Source: Cyanobacterium stanieri PCC 7202 (GTDB lineage Bacteria > Cyanobacteriota > Cyanobacteriia > Cyanobacteriales > Cyanobacteriaceae). Taken from it: a DNA stretch of 64,000 nucleotides. The stretch spans positions 1-64,000 of the forward strand of contig CP003940.1 in assembly GCA_000317655.1 (NCBI GenBank). Direction: 5' to 3'. This document shows, in pieces, positions 19,842-29,226 of this stretch; positions within the stretch are counted from its first letter, which is position 1; each line of letters starts with the position of its first letter. The translations under genes and the position numbers were made by a program. Under the pieces are notes generated by a model. That model saw only the letters and a list, made by a program, of their open reading frames with translations, was not told the origin of the DNA and did not search any database.

Positions 19842-20063
19842 ATGATTCTAACGACTTTTGTTGATAAAGTGAAAAACAATTGTCATTTTTCAGATTTCAA
19901 GTCAAACAAAGAAAAGGTGTTGCTGATTTTAGATATGATTTCTCATCGGGGTGGGGAAATAGTAAACTTTACTAATCCGATTTGGTATAATGCAAAAAAA
20001 ATAGCCCTACAATTGTTTAAGGACTTACAACAATTTAAGAAACAATCAATTGCCTCTGAATGA
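19842..20063 (+). CDS. Small hypothetical protein
   Basis: A 73-residue frame MILTTFVDKVKNNCHFSDF, then KVLLILDMISHRGGEIVNFT and IWYNAKKIALQLFKDLQ. The amphipathic text looks protein-like and not low-complexity, so I keep it as probably real without a function. Longer starts exist (TTG 19824, ATG 19830), but they overlap a TATAAT-like hexamer. It is divergent from the helicase gene with under 30 bases between starts. Confidence 0.45.
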   Translation: MILTTFVDKVKNNCHFSDFKSNKEKVLLILDMISHRGGEIVNFTNPIWYNAKKIALQLFKDLQQFKKQSIASE

Positions 20064-20095
20064 CAATCAATTGTTTCCCCAATCAAAAAAACTAC

Positions 20096-21081
<986 letters not shown>

Positions 21082-22306
21082 GTGATTACCTTAACTTACC
21101 AGTTCAGGCTAAAACTAAATAGACAACAAACTCAAGAAGTTGAGCATGTTTTGACTGTCTGTAAGTCGGTTTACAATTACGCTTTAGCTGAAAGAAAGGC
21201 TTGGTATAACAGCCGTAAATCACTGGTTGATCGTTGTTCATTATTTGCTGAGTATATAATCCCCGCTAACACACCATATCCTAGTTATAACAACCAAGCA
21301 AAAAACTTAACCATTGCCAAGAAAACTAACCCAGACTTAAAATCTGTTAATGCTCAAGTATTACAACAGACTCTGAAAACTTTAGACAAAGCTTTTTCTG
21401 ATATGAAGTCTAAGGGTTATGGCTTTCCTAGATTTAAAAAGCACATGAAAAGTTTTGTTTTCCCTGCCATGCTGAAAAATTGTTTAGAGGAAGGCAAGGT
21501 TAAGTTACCACAATTAGGCTGGTTAAGAATTAAACAGTCAAGAGATTATCCCACTGGGTTTGAGCCTAAACAAGCTCGAATTGTGAAAAAAGCATCAGGT
21601 TATTATCTGATGATTGCTTTTCAATCTCAAGAATCTTGCTATGATGCACCTGTAGGAAAAACAAGTTTAGGGATTGATGCAGGGATTGAATCATTTATTG
21701 CTACAGATAGAGGAGAATTAATCAAAGCCCCTAAGTTTTTGTTACAAGCACAGAGTCAGCTTAAATTGCTACAAAGACGCTTAAAACATAAGATTAAAGG
21801 CTCTAATAATTGGTTAAAAACTCCAAAACAAGATAGCAAAAATCCACGAAAAAGTAGCTAACACTCGCCGTGATTGGCATTTTAAGTTAGCAAATTACCT
21901 CTGTGATTTAACCGATAACATTTTTGTGGAGGATATAAATTTTGTTTCTTGGAGTCGAGGGATTGTGAGAAAGCAATCTTTAGACTCGGGTATAGGGCAG
22001 TTTATTAATGAAATATTGCCATATGTGTGCTGGAAACGAAGTAAGTTTTATCTGAAAGTTGACAAAAATGGTACATCCCAAGAATGTAGTAACTGTGGTA
22101 CTCACACGGGCAAAAAGCATTTGAATCAGAGAATACATAGTTGCCAGTTTTGTGGTTATACCGCACCAAGAGATGTGGTTAGTGCAGAGGTAATTAGAAA
22201 TAGAGGATTAATTGCGGTAGGGCATACCGTGAATCAAATTGCTTATAGAGACGTACTGACGGGGATTGGTCAAGGCAACTTGCTTAATCTAGTTAAGTGT
22301 CTGTGA
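21082..22306 (+). pseudogene. tnpB: TnpB (IS605 OrfB), frameshifted
   Basis: An RNA-guided nuclease-like protein broken by one extra base. Frame 1 (GTG start, ITLTYQFRLKLNRQQ) runs past the RuvC-I aspartate in LGIDAGIESFIATDRG and then ends at 21861. The sequence continues in another frame from about 21820 (KLQNKIAKIHEKVANTRRDW) through the RuvC-II region FVEDINFVSW, the zinc-finger cysteines CSNCGTH and CQFCGY, and the RuvC-III aspartate in APRDVVSAEV, to a TGA at 22304-22306. The break lies in the five-A run at 21816-21820. Without ribosomal slippage the protein is inactive. Confidence 0.85.
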
Positions 22307-22314
22307 AGTAAGAA

Positions 22315-22353
22315 TCCCCCGACATAATCTTTGATTTGTCGGTGGGAGTGTCA
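22315..22353 (+). ncRNA. Candidate TnpB omega-RNA 3' hairpin, element 1
   Basis: The stem CCGACA/TGTCGG, extended by CCC/GGG pairing, is capped by TAATC-TTT-GATT, just after the tnpB stop. TnpB guide RNAs are known to come from the right end, with the guide read from the flanking DNA beyond. The same apical hairpin on a different lower stem occurs at 58589-58621. The RNA itself is inferred. Confidence 0.55.
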
Positions 22354-22384
22354 ATCGTATCAGAAACAGTCATAATCACTTATC

Positions 22385-23035
22385 ATGAAAATCAAATATT
22401 TGATCCGACCAAAAAATATTACAAGAAATTTTAATACTTATCAGATCACTTCATTTAGCTTTGCGATACTATTTTTTATCATTCTTTCTGTATATGTTGT
22501 CAATAATCGCTTAAGCTATACTGATATATACTTACAAGATTTTATTCAAAATAATTCGCCCTCTTGGTTTGAATATATTGCCAGATTTTTTTATTTTGTC
22601 GGGGAAGCTGAAGTCGCTGTTTTTGTGGTTTTATTTAGTTTGATTTTTCTGGCATCAAAAAAATTATGGTTACAAGCACAAGTAATGGCATTATCTTGTT
22701 TGTCTGTTTTATTATTGATCGATAAAGTTTTAAAACCATTATTTGCCATTCCTCGTCCAGTAGATAGATTAGTTGAAACGGTGGATGGTTTTAGTTATCC
22801 TAGTGGTCATGGCTCAGGAAATCTTCTCCTTTATCTTCTCATTGCCTATTTTATTGCTGAATACTATCCTCGTCTCAAAGTTGGCTTATTCGTCTTTGTG
22901 ACTATTTTTATGATATTGATGGGTATTAGTAGCGTTTATTTGGGGGTACATTGGGCAACGGACTTTTTAGCAGCCTATTGTGTTGGTTATATTCTTTTTA
23001 GTATTTCTATATTGTTATATAAAAGCTCAAAATAA
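22385..23035 (+). CDS. PAP2-family phosphatase-like membrane protein
   Basis: A 216-residue protein with five or six membrane helices and the acid-phosphatase signature: motif 1 KVLKPLFAIPRP (about 114-125), motif 2 YPSGHGSGN (138-146) and motif 3 SSVYLGVHWATD (182-193). Family members dephosphorylate lipid phosphates such as undecaprenyl diphosphate or phosphatidate. In motif 3 the arginine that normally follows the first serine (SRxxxxxHxxxD) is Ser183, which may lower or alter phosphate binding. The gene directly follows the TnpB element. Confidence 0.8.
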   Translation: MKIKYLIRPKNITRNFNTYQITSFSFAILFFIILSVYVVNNRLSYTDIYLQDFIQNNSPSWFEYIARFFYFVGEAEVAVFVVLFSLIFLASKKLWLQAQVMALSCLSVLLLIDKVLKPLFAIPRPVDRLVETVDGFSYPSGHGSGNLLLYLLIAYFIAEYYPRLKVGLFVFVTIFMILMGISSVYLGVHWATDFLAAYCVGYILFSISILLYKSSK

Positions 23036-23039
23036 CTAT

Positions 23040-25115
23040 TTAAAATAATTGTGTCAAGGAAAAAGGAGTAAAATTATTATCGGAATTGCTAGGCTGAAAA
23101 ATATAAGCAATTTCTCCATTTAAATGTATATTTTGGTCATCATAGGCAACTAATAAACCATTTTTTGTCTGTTGTTGATGTTTAAATAAATCAAAAACTG
23201 TGGGAATAGTGTGTAGATATTCCATAAATGCAGGTAGATTTTTCTTTAATCTTGGTAGGTTTAAATTAGCCGATCGCACCCTACCTGCAAGATTAGCATC
23301 AAGATAAATTAAATGGTTTTTTTCCAAGTCAATTAAAGCGATATATTTGGTTAAATTGTCTCCTTTGATAGGAAAATTTAACTGACATCTACTAGGTTCA
23401 AATAATTCTCCTTCCGTGGCTTTTTCTCCCCATTGCAAAGAAGCATAAACTTCTTGGGCAACATTAAAGGAAAGATGAGAAAAGCAAAGAATATTCCAGA
23501 CAGCATACCTGATACCCCATTGACGCAGTTTTTGAGGATATAAATCAATGAGTTGGCAACCGTTACCCTCTGCGTCTTTACTGTTGGTCGGATCTCCTGA
23601 AAAAATGGCGCTATCATCAAAGAAAATAGGGTAATCCCAGCAACAACTTCCTTTCGGTTGCCAATGTTGATCAAAAAAGTTCCAACCGTTATCATACCAA
23701 ATGTTTTGATTAGTGGCTCCCGAACGCCAATAACTAGCACTACGAATGAATTGGACATTATTAGGTATGATAAATACTGTACCTCTTCCGTAGTTGGTTA
23801 ACTCACTGTCATTGGTTTGTAAGGTAATCAGTTTAGTTTTTTCCTCTAGGTTAACGGTGGGTACTATAGTATTAATTTTAGCTTGGATTTCAAGGGCGAT
23901 CGCCCCTAATAATTTCGTTTGTAAATTAGGCTCAAGTTTTGGTGTTTCATCTAATTCCATCACCCGCATTTTTTGCCAGTTTCCTTTGGGGGGTATGGTA
24001 CGATAAAAGCGATCATTAATAGTTTCTAAATACTTGTGTAACTTAACTAATTGAATTAACTTAAGTTGAGGAATAATTTGCTCAAAAGCTGTTATTGCTT
24101 CCTCACCAAAAATTGTTATAGAATGTCTTAATCGTCTAACAAATTCCCCCGGACGAGTTTTTAAAAGTTCTAAGGCTTGAGGATTTTTTTGCTCTAAAAA
24201 TAATTCTAGTTGACTATTAAAAGTCTCATTCTTTTTATTGTTATAGACAAAATCATAGGCAGAAACCACCGACGAATATTCCTTTTGATAATCCCCCGGA
24301 TGTAAAGAAAATAAGAGTTTTTTCCAAATCTTTTTATGTCGATAAATATCCTCTCTCAAATTTTGACATTTATCAAGGGATGCTAATAAAAGTTTTCTTT
24401 CCTTTCTTTTGAAAGAACGAATTTTACTATTTTTTCTCAGGGTAACATCACCATCACTAAGAGCGATCGCTAGTCGTAGTATATCAGTAGCACTAGAAAT
24501 ATTAAAGACTATATTTTTTTCAAAATAATAAGTTAAAACTTGAATTAAATTTTCCTTAAAAGAAATTTTGTTAAGATTAACCTGCTCCAAAAACTGAGGT
24601 AATAAACATAATATATCTTGCCACTGTTGTTCAGTCCAACGGTTAGGAAGATATAAAATATTCTCAAAAACCTTAAACAAAGAATCTTCTTGTGATAACT
24701 GCAAAATTTTCAAACTGACAGACTCTTGCCATGATTCTCTTTCTACCTTTTCTTGGGTAAAATATTCATTAGGAAAACCGCAATACATCAAAACCTGACG
24801 CATCCAGTATTCAGATTCTGTCATATTCAAAACCTCATTAGGGAAGTTTTTATAAACCACAAAATCCTGAATATTCTTATCATCTCCCGTAATTTTTGCA
24901 AAAACAGGCTCGATATTTTGCCACCAATGGATTAAACTTTCTTCTGATAAATTAGCTATTTTTTCGTAAGTCTGAGGGGATACACCAAAACCGTAATAAA
25001 GAATATTGCTTAAAACTGTTGCCAAGGAAGTGATACTACTTTTTATTTGTTGATCGTTATTATTTATAGCAATAAATCCATAACGAATTAAAATCTCTTG
25101 AGCATTATTTTCCAT
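23040..25115 (-). CDS. Large protein of the SCO0854/MXAN_6230 (Ter-associated) type
   Basis: A 691-residue, mostly helical protein. The last ~260 residues (from about 430, YGRGTVFIIPN, then YDNGWNFFDQHWQPKGSCCW, SAIFSGDPTNSKDAEGNG and RYAVWNILCFSHLSF) resemble the TerD-like C-terminal part of proteins related to SCO0854/MXAN_6230, which occur near tellurium-resistance (ter) genes. TerD-type domains bind calcium and take part in stress and possibly phage responses. I see no RING-type cysteine cluster here. No other ter genes are in the window. The function is unknown. Confidence 0.55.
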   Translation of the reverse strand: MENNAQEILIRYGFIAINNNDQQIKSSITSLATVLSNILYYGFGVSPQTYEKIANLSEESLIHWWQNIEPVFAKITGDDKNIQDFVVYKNFPNEVLNMTESEYWMRQVLMYCGFPNEYFTQEKVERESWQESVSLKILQLSQEDSLFKVFENILYLPNRWTEQQWQDILCLLPQFLEQVNLNKISFKENLIQVLTYYFEKNIVFNISSATDILRLAIALSDGDVTLRKNSKIRSFKRKERKLLLASLDKCQNLREDIYRHKKIWKKLLFSLHPGDYQKEYSSVVSAYDFVYNNKKNETFNSQLELFLEQKNPQALELLKTRPGEFVRRLRHSITIFGEEAITAFEQIIPQLKLIQLVKLHKYLETINDRFYRTIPPKGNWQKMRVMELDETPKLEPNLQTKLLGAIALEIQAKINTIVPTVNLEEKTKLITLQTNDSELTNYGRGTVFIIPNNVQFIRSASYWRSGATNQNIWYDNGWNFFDQHWQPKGSCCWDYPIFFDDSAIFSGDPTNSKDAEGNGCQLIDLYPQKLRQWGIRYAVWNILCFSHLSFNVAQEVYASLQWGEKATEGELFEPSRCQLNFPIKGDNLTKYIALIDLEKNHLIYLDANLAGRVRSANLNLPRLKKNLPAFMEYLHTIPTVFDLFKHQQQTKNGLLVAYDDQNIHLNGEIAYIFQPSNSDNNFTPFSLTQLF

Positions 25116-25138
25116 AGAATTTTTAAAATAAACTTTAA

Positions 25139-25453
25139 TTACCAGTCAAAAATGGGATCTTCTTCCTCTTCTTCTAATTCCCAATCTCTTACAAATTTAT
25201 TCCCTTTCTTCTTAGTATTATTTTTTAACTTTTTCTTTTTATTTATAGGGCTAAAAAATACTGGTAATAAAGCACCTCCCACAGTTCCACTAGCTACCGA
25301 AAGAGAAATTAAAATACCGAGGGGGATAGAAATTGATTGCAAACCAAAAAATTGTAAGCTGATAGGTGCTACATTTTGGATGGCAAAAATAGGTAAGATA
25401 ATAATCCAAAAAGAAATGATTAGGGTAATAACTAAATTACTAAATGTTTTCAT
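25139..25453 (-). CDS. LapA/DUF1049-like small membrane protein
   Basis: A 104-residue protein with two hydrophobic helices (VITLIISFWIIILPIFAI and LGILISLSVASGTVGGALLP). The motif QNVAPISLQFFGLQS between them is typical of LapA/DUF1049 proteins, and a basic then acidic tail ends in DPIFDW. E. coli LapA takes part in lipopolysaccharide assembly control, but the cyanobacterial relatives are uncharacterised. It lies between the Ter-type gene and ndbB on the same strand. Confidence 0.7.
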   Translation of the reverse strand: MKTFSNLVITLIISFWIIILPIFAIQNVAPISLQFFGLQSISIPLGILISLSVASGTVGGALLPVFFSPINKKKKLKNNTKKKGNKFVRDWELEEEEEDPIFDW

Positions 25454-25483
25454 AAAAATTATCTATTGAGTTTAAATTAGATT

Positions 25484-25500
25484 GGTGGGTATTGCCCACC
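25484..25500. repeat. Palindrome GGTGGGTATTGCCCACC
   Basis: A 17-base palindrome between ndbB and the LapA-like gene. It is nearly identical to the stem of the apcE terminator at 39797-39813. Here no T tract follows on the minus strand, so it is a recurrent palindrome rather than a proven terminator. Confidence 0.5.
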
Positions 25501-25512
25501 CTACAATATTTT

Positions 25513-26694
25513 TTATGATGATAATAAGTTAGCAAAAGGCGCACTTAACCAACTTAAACCTACTTTTAATTGATGTTTTGGGGTGGGGAGACGATAGAGG
25601 TATACGAATCTACGGGCTAAATATGCCAAACCGCCATCGAGGGATACTCCCAAACCGCTGAGGGTGGCATTATCCACTCCCAAAGAAATCATCTCCCCTA
25701 GGGGTTGATAACGGAAGGGTAGTAAGGGTTTATCTTTGAGGGATGCCCAAATGTTCCAGGCGCAATAATCTGATTGTTGGAAAGCAACCTGTGCGGTGGA
25801 AGGAAGGATATTACCATTATTATCCAAGGATTCTACTAAGTCACCGAGGGCAAATATTTCGGGATAGTCTTTTACTTGTAACTCATGGTTGATGGTGATT
25901 TTTCCGTTTTCATTTTGAGGTAAACTCAACCCATCTAAGAGTTTTACGGGTTTTGTGCCTACTGTCCATAATACTAAGTCTACGGGAATGGTATCCACTA
26001 GATTTTTGTATTGCAAGGAGATTTGATTTTCTTCTATGGCGGTAATTTCTGTTTCTAAATCTAACCATATTTTGCGATCGCTAAGAGCTTTTTCAGCGGT
26101 TTTACGGTTAAATTCGGGGGATTGTTTGAGAATTTGGCTACCTCGGTCAATAATTCTAATTTTTCCCCTTTCTTTGAGCCTATCAGCTATTTTTACGCCT
26201 AATTCCACACCGCTATAACCACCCCCAACAATGGCAACTCGGATTTTTTCTTGTTCCGAATTTTCCAGTTGTCTTAGTTTTTCTTTGACACGATAGGCAT
26301 CATTAAGAGTGCGGAAGGGGATGGCATATTCTTTGGCGCCTGTAACAGTTTGGGAGGGAGTTATGCCACCGAGGGCAATTACTAAACGGTCATATTCTAG
26401 GGTATCGTGAGATTGTAGGCTGACGGTTTTTTGTTCTAGGTTTACTCCTGTGACGGTGTCTTGGATAAAGTTAATTTTACTATCTTCTAATAATTCGGTG
26501 TAGTAGGGGGCCACTTCCCAACTTTGCATTTCTTCAGTTATTAATTCATATAGTAAGGGAGAAAATAAGAAGCGATCGCCCTTATCGATTAAAGTAATTT
26601 CAGGAAAATTTACCCCCCAGTCTAATTCTTGTAAACGTAAGGCGGTATAAAGTCCCCCAAAACCACCACCGAGAATTAATATTTTTTTGGTCAC
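25513..26694 (-). CDS. ndbB: Type II NAD(P)H dehydrogenase-like oxidoreductase, NdbB type
   Basis: A 393-residue flavoprotein. The N-terminal FAD-binding loop is ILGGGFGGLYTALRL (about 6-20), the NAD(P)H-binding Rossmann loop is VAIVGGGYSGVELG (about 153-166), and the second FAD contact is EIFALGDLVES. Length and sequence fit cyanobacterial NdbB, shown in Synechocystis to reduce demethylphylloquinone in vitamin K1 synthesis; other NDH-2 enzymes reduce plastoquinone. The C-terminal part (GGLAYLARRFVYLYRLPTPK) is the membrane-contact region of NDH-2. It is divergent from ndhB. Confidence 0.8.
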   Translation of the reverse strand: MTKKILILGGGFGGLYTALRLQELDWGVNFPEITLIDKGDRFLFSPLLYELITEEMQSWEVAPYYTELLEDSKINFIQDTVTGVNLEQKTVSLQSHDTLEYDRLVIALGGITPSQTVTGAKEYAIPFRTLNDAYRVKEKLRQLENSEQEKIRVAIVGGGYSGVELGVKIADRLKERGKIRIIDRGSQILKQSPEFNRKTAEKALSDRKIWLDLETEITAIEENQISLQYKNLVDTIPVDLVLWTVGTKPVKLLDGLSLPQNENGKITINHELQVKDYPEIFALGDLVESLDNNGNILPSTAQVAFQQSDYCAWNIWASLKDKPLLPFRYQPLGEMISLGVDNATLSGLGVSLDGGLAYLARRFVYLYRLPTPKHQLKVGLSWLSAPFANLLSS

Positions 26695-26874
26695 GATACA
26701 CTTTCCCTCTTAAACTACTACTTTCTCATTCTATTCTATCTACAATTTTTCAACGAGGATTATCAAACCCATTCCCTACTCCCTCAAATTCAAGTATCAA
26801 TTATCCATTGTGTGATCCAGCAATGGGAGTTTTCAGGTAAGATTGACTATTGATAGTTTTAAAATCAACTAATT

Positions 26875-28452
26875 ATGGATTTTTCTAGTCAAGTCGCTAG
26901 TCAATTAAATGCGATCGCAATTCTACCAGAAGGAATTGTCGTAATTACATTATTATTAGTATTAATAGGAGATTTAATATTTGGGCGTAAATCCGCCTCA
27001 TGGCTTCCCTATGTTGCCATCGGTGGTTTACTCGTCTCTGTAGTCGCCCTAATTTTGGGATGGGATAACCCCAATCCCCAATCCTTTTTAGGCTCCTTTG
27101 TGGGTGACAACCTCAGTATTGTATTCCGCATCATTGTGGCACTTTCTGCGGCGATTACCATCACCATGACTATTACCTACATTGAAAATACAGGCACAGC
27201 CCTATCAGAGTTTATCTGTATTTTGCTTACCGCCACCCTTGGGGGTATGTTTTTGTGTGGTGCATCAGAATTGGTGATGATTTTTGTCTCCCTAGAGATG
27301 CTCAGTATTTCCTCATATTTAATGACAGGATACATGAAAAGAGATCCTCGTTCCAATGAGGCAGCCTTAAAATATCTTTTGATTGGAGCGGCTAGTTCTG
27401 CTATTTTCCTTTATGGTTTATCCTTGTTATATGGACTTTCTGGCGGTTTAACCGATATAAATGCGATCGCCTCTAGCATCGAAGTAGGTACTGGTTTAGA
27501 ATCCCTCGGATTAGCCATTGCCCTTGTGTTTGTCATTGCAGGTATCGCCTTCAAAATCTCCGCTGTACCTTTCCATCAGTGGACTCCAGACGTTTACGAA
27601 GGTTCTCCCACCCCCGTGGTAGCCTTTCTTTCCGTAGGTTCCAAAGCCGCAGGATTCGCCATCGCCATTCGTTTACTCGCCACCGCCTTTAATCCCATGG
27701 GCGAACAATGGCAATTTATCTTTACCGCCCTAGCCATCCTTAGTATGGTACTAGGAAACGTCGTCGCCCTAGCCCAAACTAGCATGAAAAGGATGTTAGC
27801 ATACTCCTCCATCGGTCAAGCAGGATTTGTGATGATTGGTTTAGTCGCCAACTCTCAGGCAGGATATTCTAGTATGATATTCTACCTCTTTATCTATCTA
27901 TTCATGAACCTTGGGGCATTCACCTGTATAATTCTCTTTGCCCTCAGAACAGGCACTGATAAAATTAGTGATTATGCAGGGTTATATCAAAAAGATCCCT
28001 TACTTACCCTTGGTTTAAGCCTCTGCCTACTCTCCCTTGGCGGTATTCCCCCCTTGGCTGGATTTTTTGGCAAAATTTACATTTTCTGGGCAGGGTGGCA
28101 AAGTGGGCTTTATGGGCTAGTTTTAACAGCCCTTGTCACCAGTGTAATTTCTATCTACTACTACATCCGAGTGGTGAAAATGATGGTAGTAAAAGAACCC
28201 CAAGAAATGTCCGAAGTGGTAAAAAGATACCCCCCCGTACGTTGGAATCTTCCCGGTATGCGCGCCATGCAAGTATCCCTAGTATTATTGGTGGTTGCTA
28301 CCTCCTTAATTGGTATTCTTTCTAACCCTGTGGTTACCGTGGCGAACAACTCCGTCATTAGTAGTTCTGTATTAGAAAGTGCGATCCTCAAGGGATCTGT
28401 TGCACAACACGCCCCCGATGCGGTAGTCAAAAACATTGCCATCAACAAGTAA
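26875..28452 (+). CDS. ndhB: NAD(P)H-quinone oxidoreductase subunit 2 (NdhB)
   Basis: A 525-residue membrane subunit of NDH-1 with about 14 hydrophobic helices. The antiporter-family motifs are visible: [59 protein letters not shown] and [15 protein letters not shown]. It belongs to all NDH-1 variants, which serve respiration, cyclic electron flow and CO2 uptake. The start [20 protein letters not shown] matches the family. A copy of the hairpin repeat follows the stop codon. Confidence 0.96.
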   Translation: MDFSSQVASQLNAIAILPEGIVVITLLLVLIGDLIFGRKSASWLPYVAIGGLLVSVVALILGWDNPNPQSFLGSFVGDNLSIVFRIIVALSAAITITMTITYIENTGTALSEFICILLTATLGGMFLCGASELVMIFVSLEMLSISSYLMTGYMKRDPRSNEAALKYLLIGAASSAIFLYGLSLLYGLSGGLTDINAIASSIEVGTGLESLGLAIALVFVIAGIAFKISAVPFHQWTPDVYEGSPTPVVAFLSVGSKAAGFAIAIRLLATAFNPMGEQWQFIFTALAILSMVLGNVVALAQTSMKRMLAYSSIGQAGFVMIGLVANSQAGYSSMIFYLFIYLFMNLGAFTCIILFALRTGTDKISDYAGLYQKDPLLTLGLSLCLLSLGGIPPLAGFFGKIYIFWAGWQSGLYGLVLTALVTSVISIYYYIRVVKMMVVKEPQEMSEVVKRYPPVRWNLPGMRAMQVSLVLLVVATSLIGILSNPVVTVANNSVISSSVLESAILKGSVAQHAPDAVVKNIAINK

Positions 28453-28512
28453 TATTAAGTGGTGATAAATTGTTACAGTGAAAGTCCCCCAGAATTGGGG
28501 GATTTAGGGGGC
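28452..28512. repeat. MITE-like hairpin element, left-half copy
   Basis: From ATATTAAGTGGTGATAAATT to the GGGGGC end it aligns with 7441-7501 of the complete element, with the terminal repeat decayed. The right half is not recognisable. The hairpin lies directly after ndhB and may slow or end its transcription. Confidence 0.55.
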
Positions 28513-28632
28513 GAAAGAGCGATAATAACAGTCTCTCCTCTCCCTTTTCAAGGAGATATGCGGAAGGTAGAGGGGTAGAAATCCAAAGAGCAAAACAATA
28601 ATTATTTTTTCTAAAATATAATGAGGTTGATC

Positions 28633-29046
28633 TTATTTCGACCTCATTTTTTTATTCTTTTTTTTAAAACTCCAACGATGATGAAAAAAATAATTTAAGG
28701 GGGTCAAAATAGCCGTACAAAAAATATTTGCCAACAAATAGCCAATTCTCACAATATCCACCAGAATAAACACCCCCACAATATTAATAAAATGACTTGA
28801 TGCCATCACACTATAAAACTTCCATAACTCACGCCAAAAGAGCTTTTTTTTAGTTCTAAAAGTATAAATTTTATTCAGGTAAAAACTTACAAAATTAACC
28901 ACCAAAATAGCCACTATGGTAGAGATTAAATAATTAACCTCTAACATAGAAGTTAAGCCGTAAAGTATCCCTAAATGTAATATTCCACAGACTCCCCCTA
29001 TTGCCAAAAATTTACTGACTTTAGCACTTTTAATCTTTTCTATCAT
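28633..29046 (-). CDS. GtrA-like family membrane protein
   Basis: A 137-residue protein with four membrane helices (VSKFLAIGGVCGILHLGILY, LISTIVAILVVNFVSFYLN, FINIVGVFILVDIVRIGYLL and NIFCTAILTPLNYFFHHRW). It ends FFHHRWSFKKKNKK, the usual GtrA ending. GtrA proteins are thought to help move lipid-linked sugars across the membrane. The ATG at 29046 (MIEKIKSAKVSKF) is preferred to one 30 codons upstream, whose extra sequence is unlike the family. Divergent from the hybrid kinase gene. Confidence 0.8.
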   Translation of the reverse strand: MIEKIKSAKVSKFLAIGGVCGILHLGILYGLTSMLEVNYLISTIVAILVVNFVSFYLNKIYTFRTKKKLFWRELWKFYSVMASSHFINIVGVFILVDIVRIGYLLANIFCTAILTPLNYFFHHRWSFKKKNKKMRSK

Positions 29047-29226
29047 AATTATTTTATTTAGCCGGGAGATGAGTTTTTCCTGTTGTATTTGTAGTGAGTA
29101 TATATTTTTGTAAATTATTATTATTAAATTCAACAATAATTGATTTGACTATTTCTATAGATATTCTATATTTTATATTTTCTCACTATACAATAGAAAA
29201 AACTACGTTTCAATTTAAACCGAGCA

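Larger units (their letters stand above)
21082..22353 (+). mobile_element. IS200/IS605-type element, TnpB only (right end inferred)
   Basis: It is made of a tnpB gene followed by a right-end hairpin (22315-22347) and the GTGTCAA text at which the element probably ends. No tnpA (Y1 transposase) is present, so it is a non-autonomous TnpB-only unit of the IS1341 kind. The left end lies somewhere upstream of 21082 and could not be located. Confidence 0.65.
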
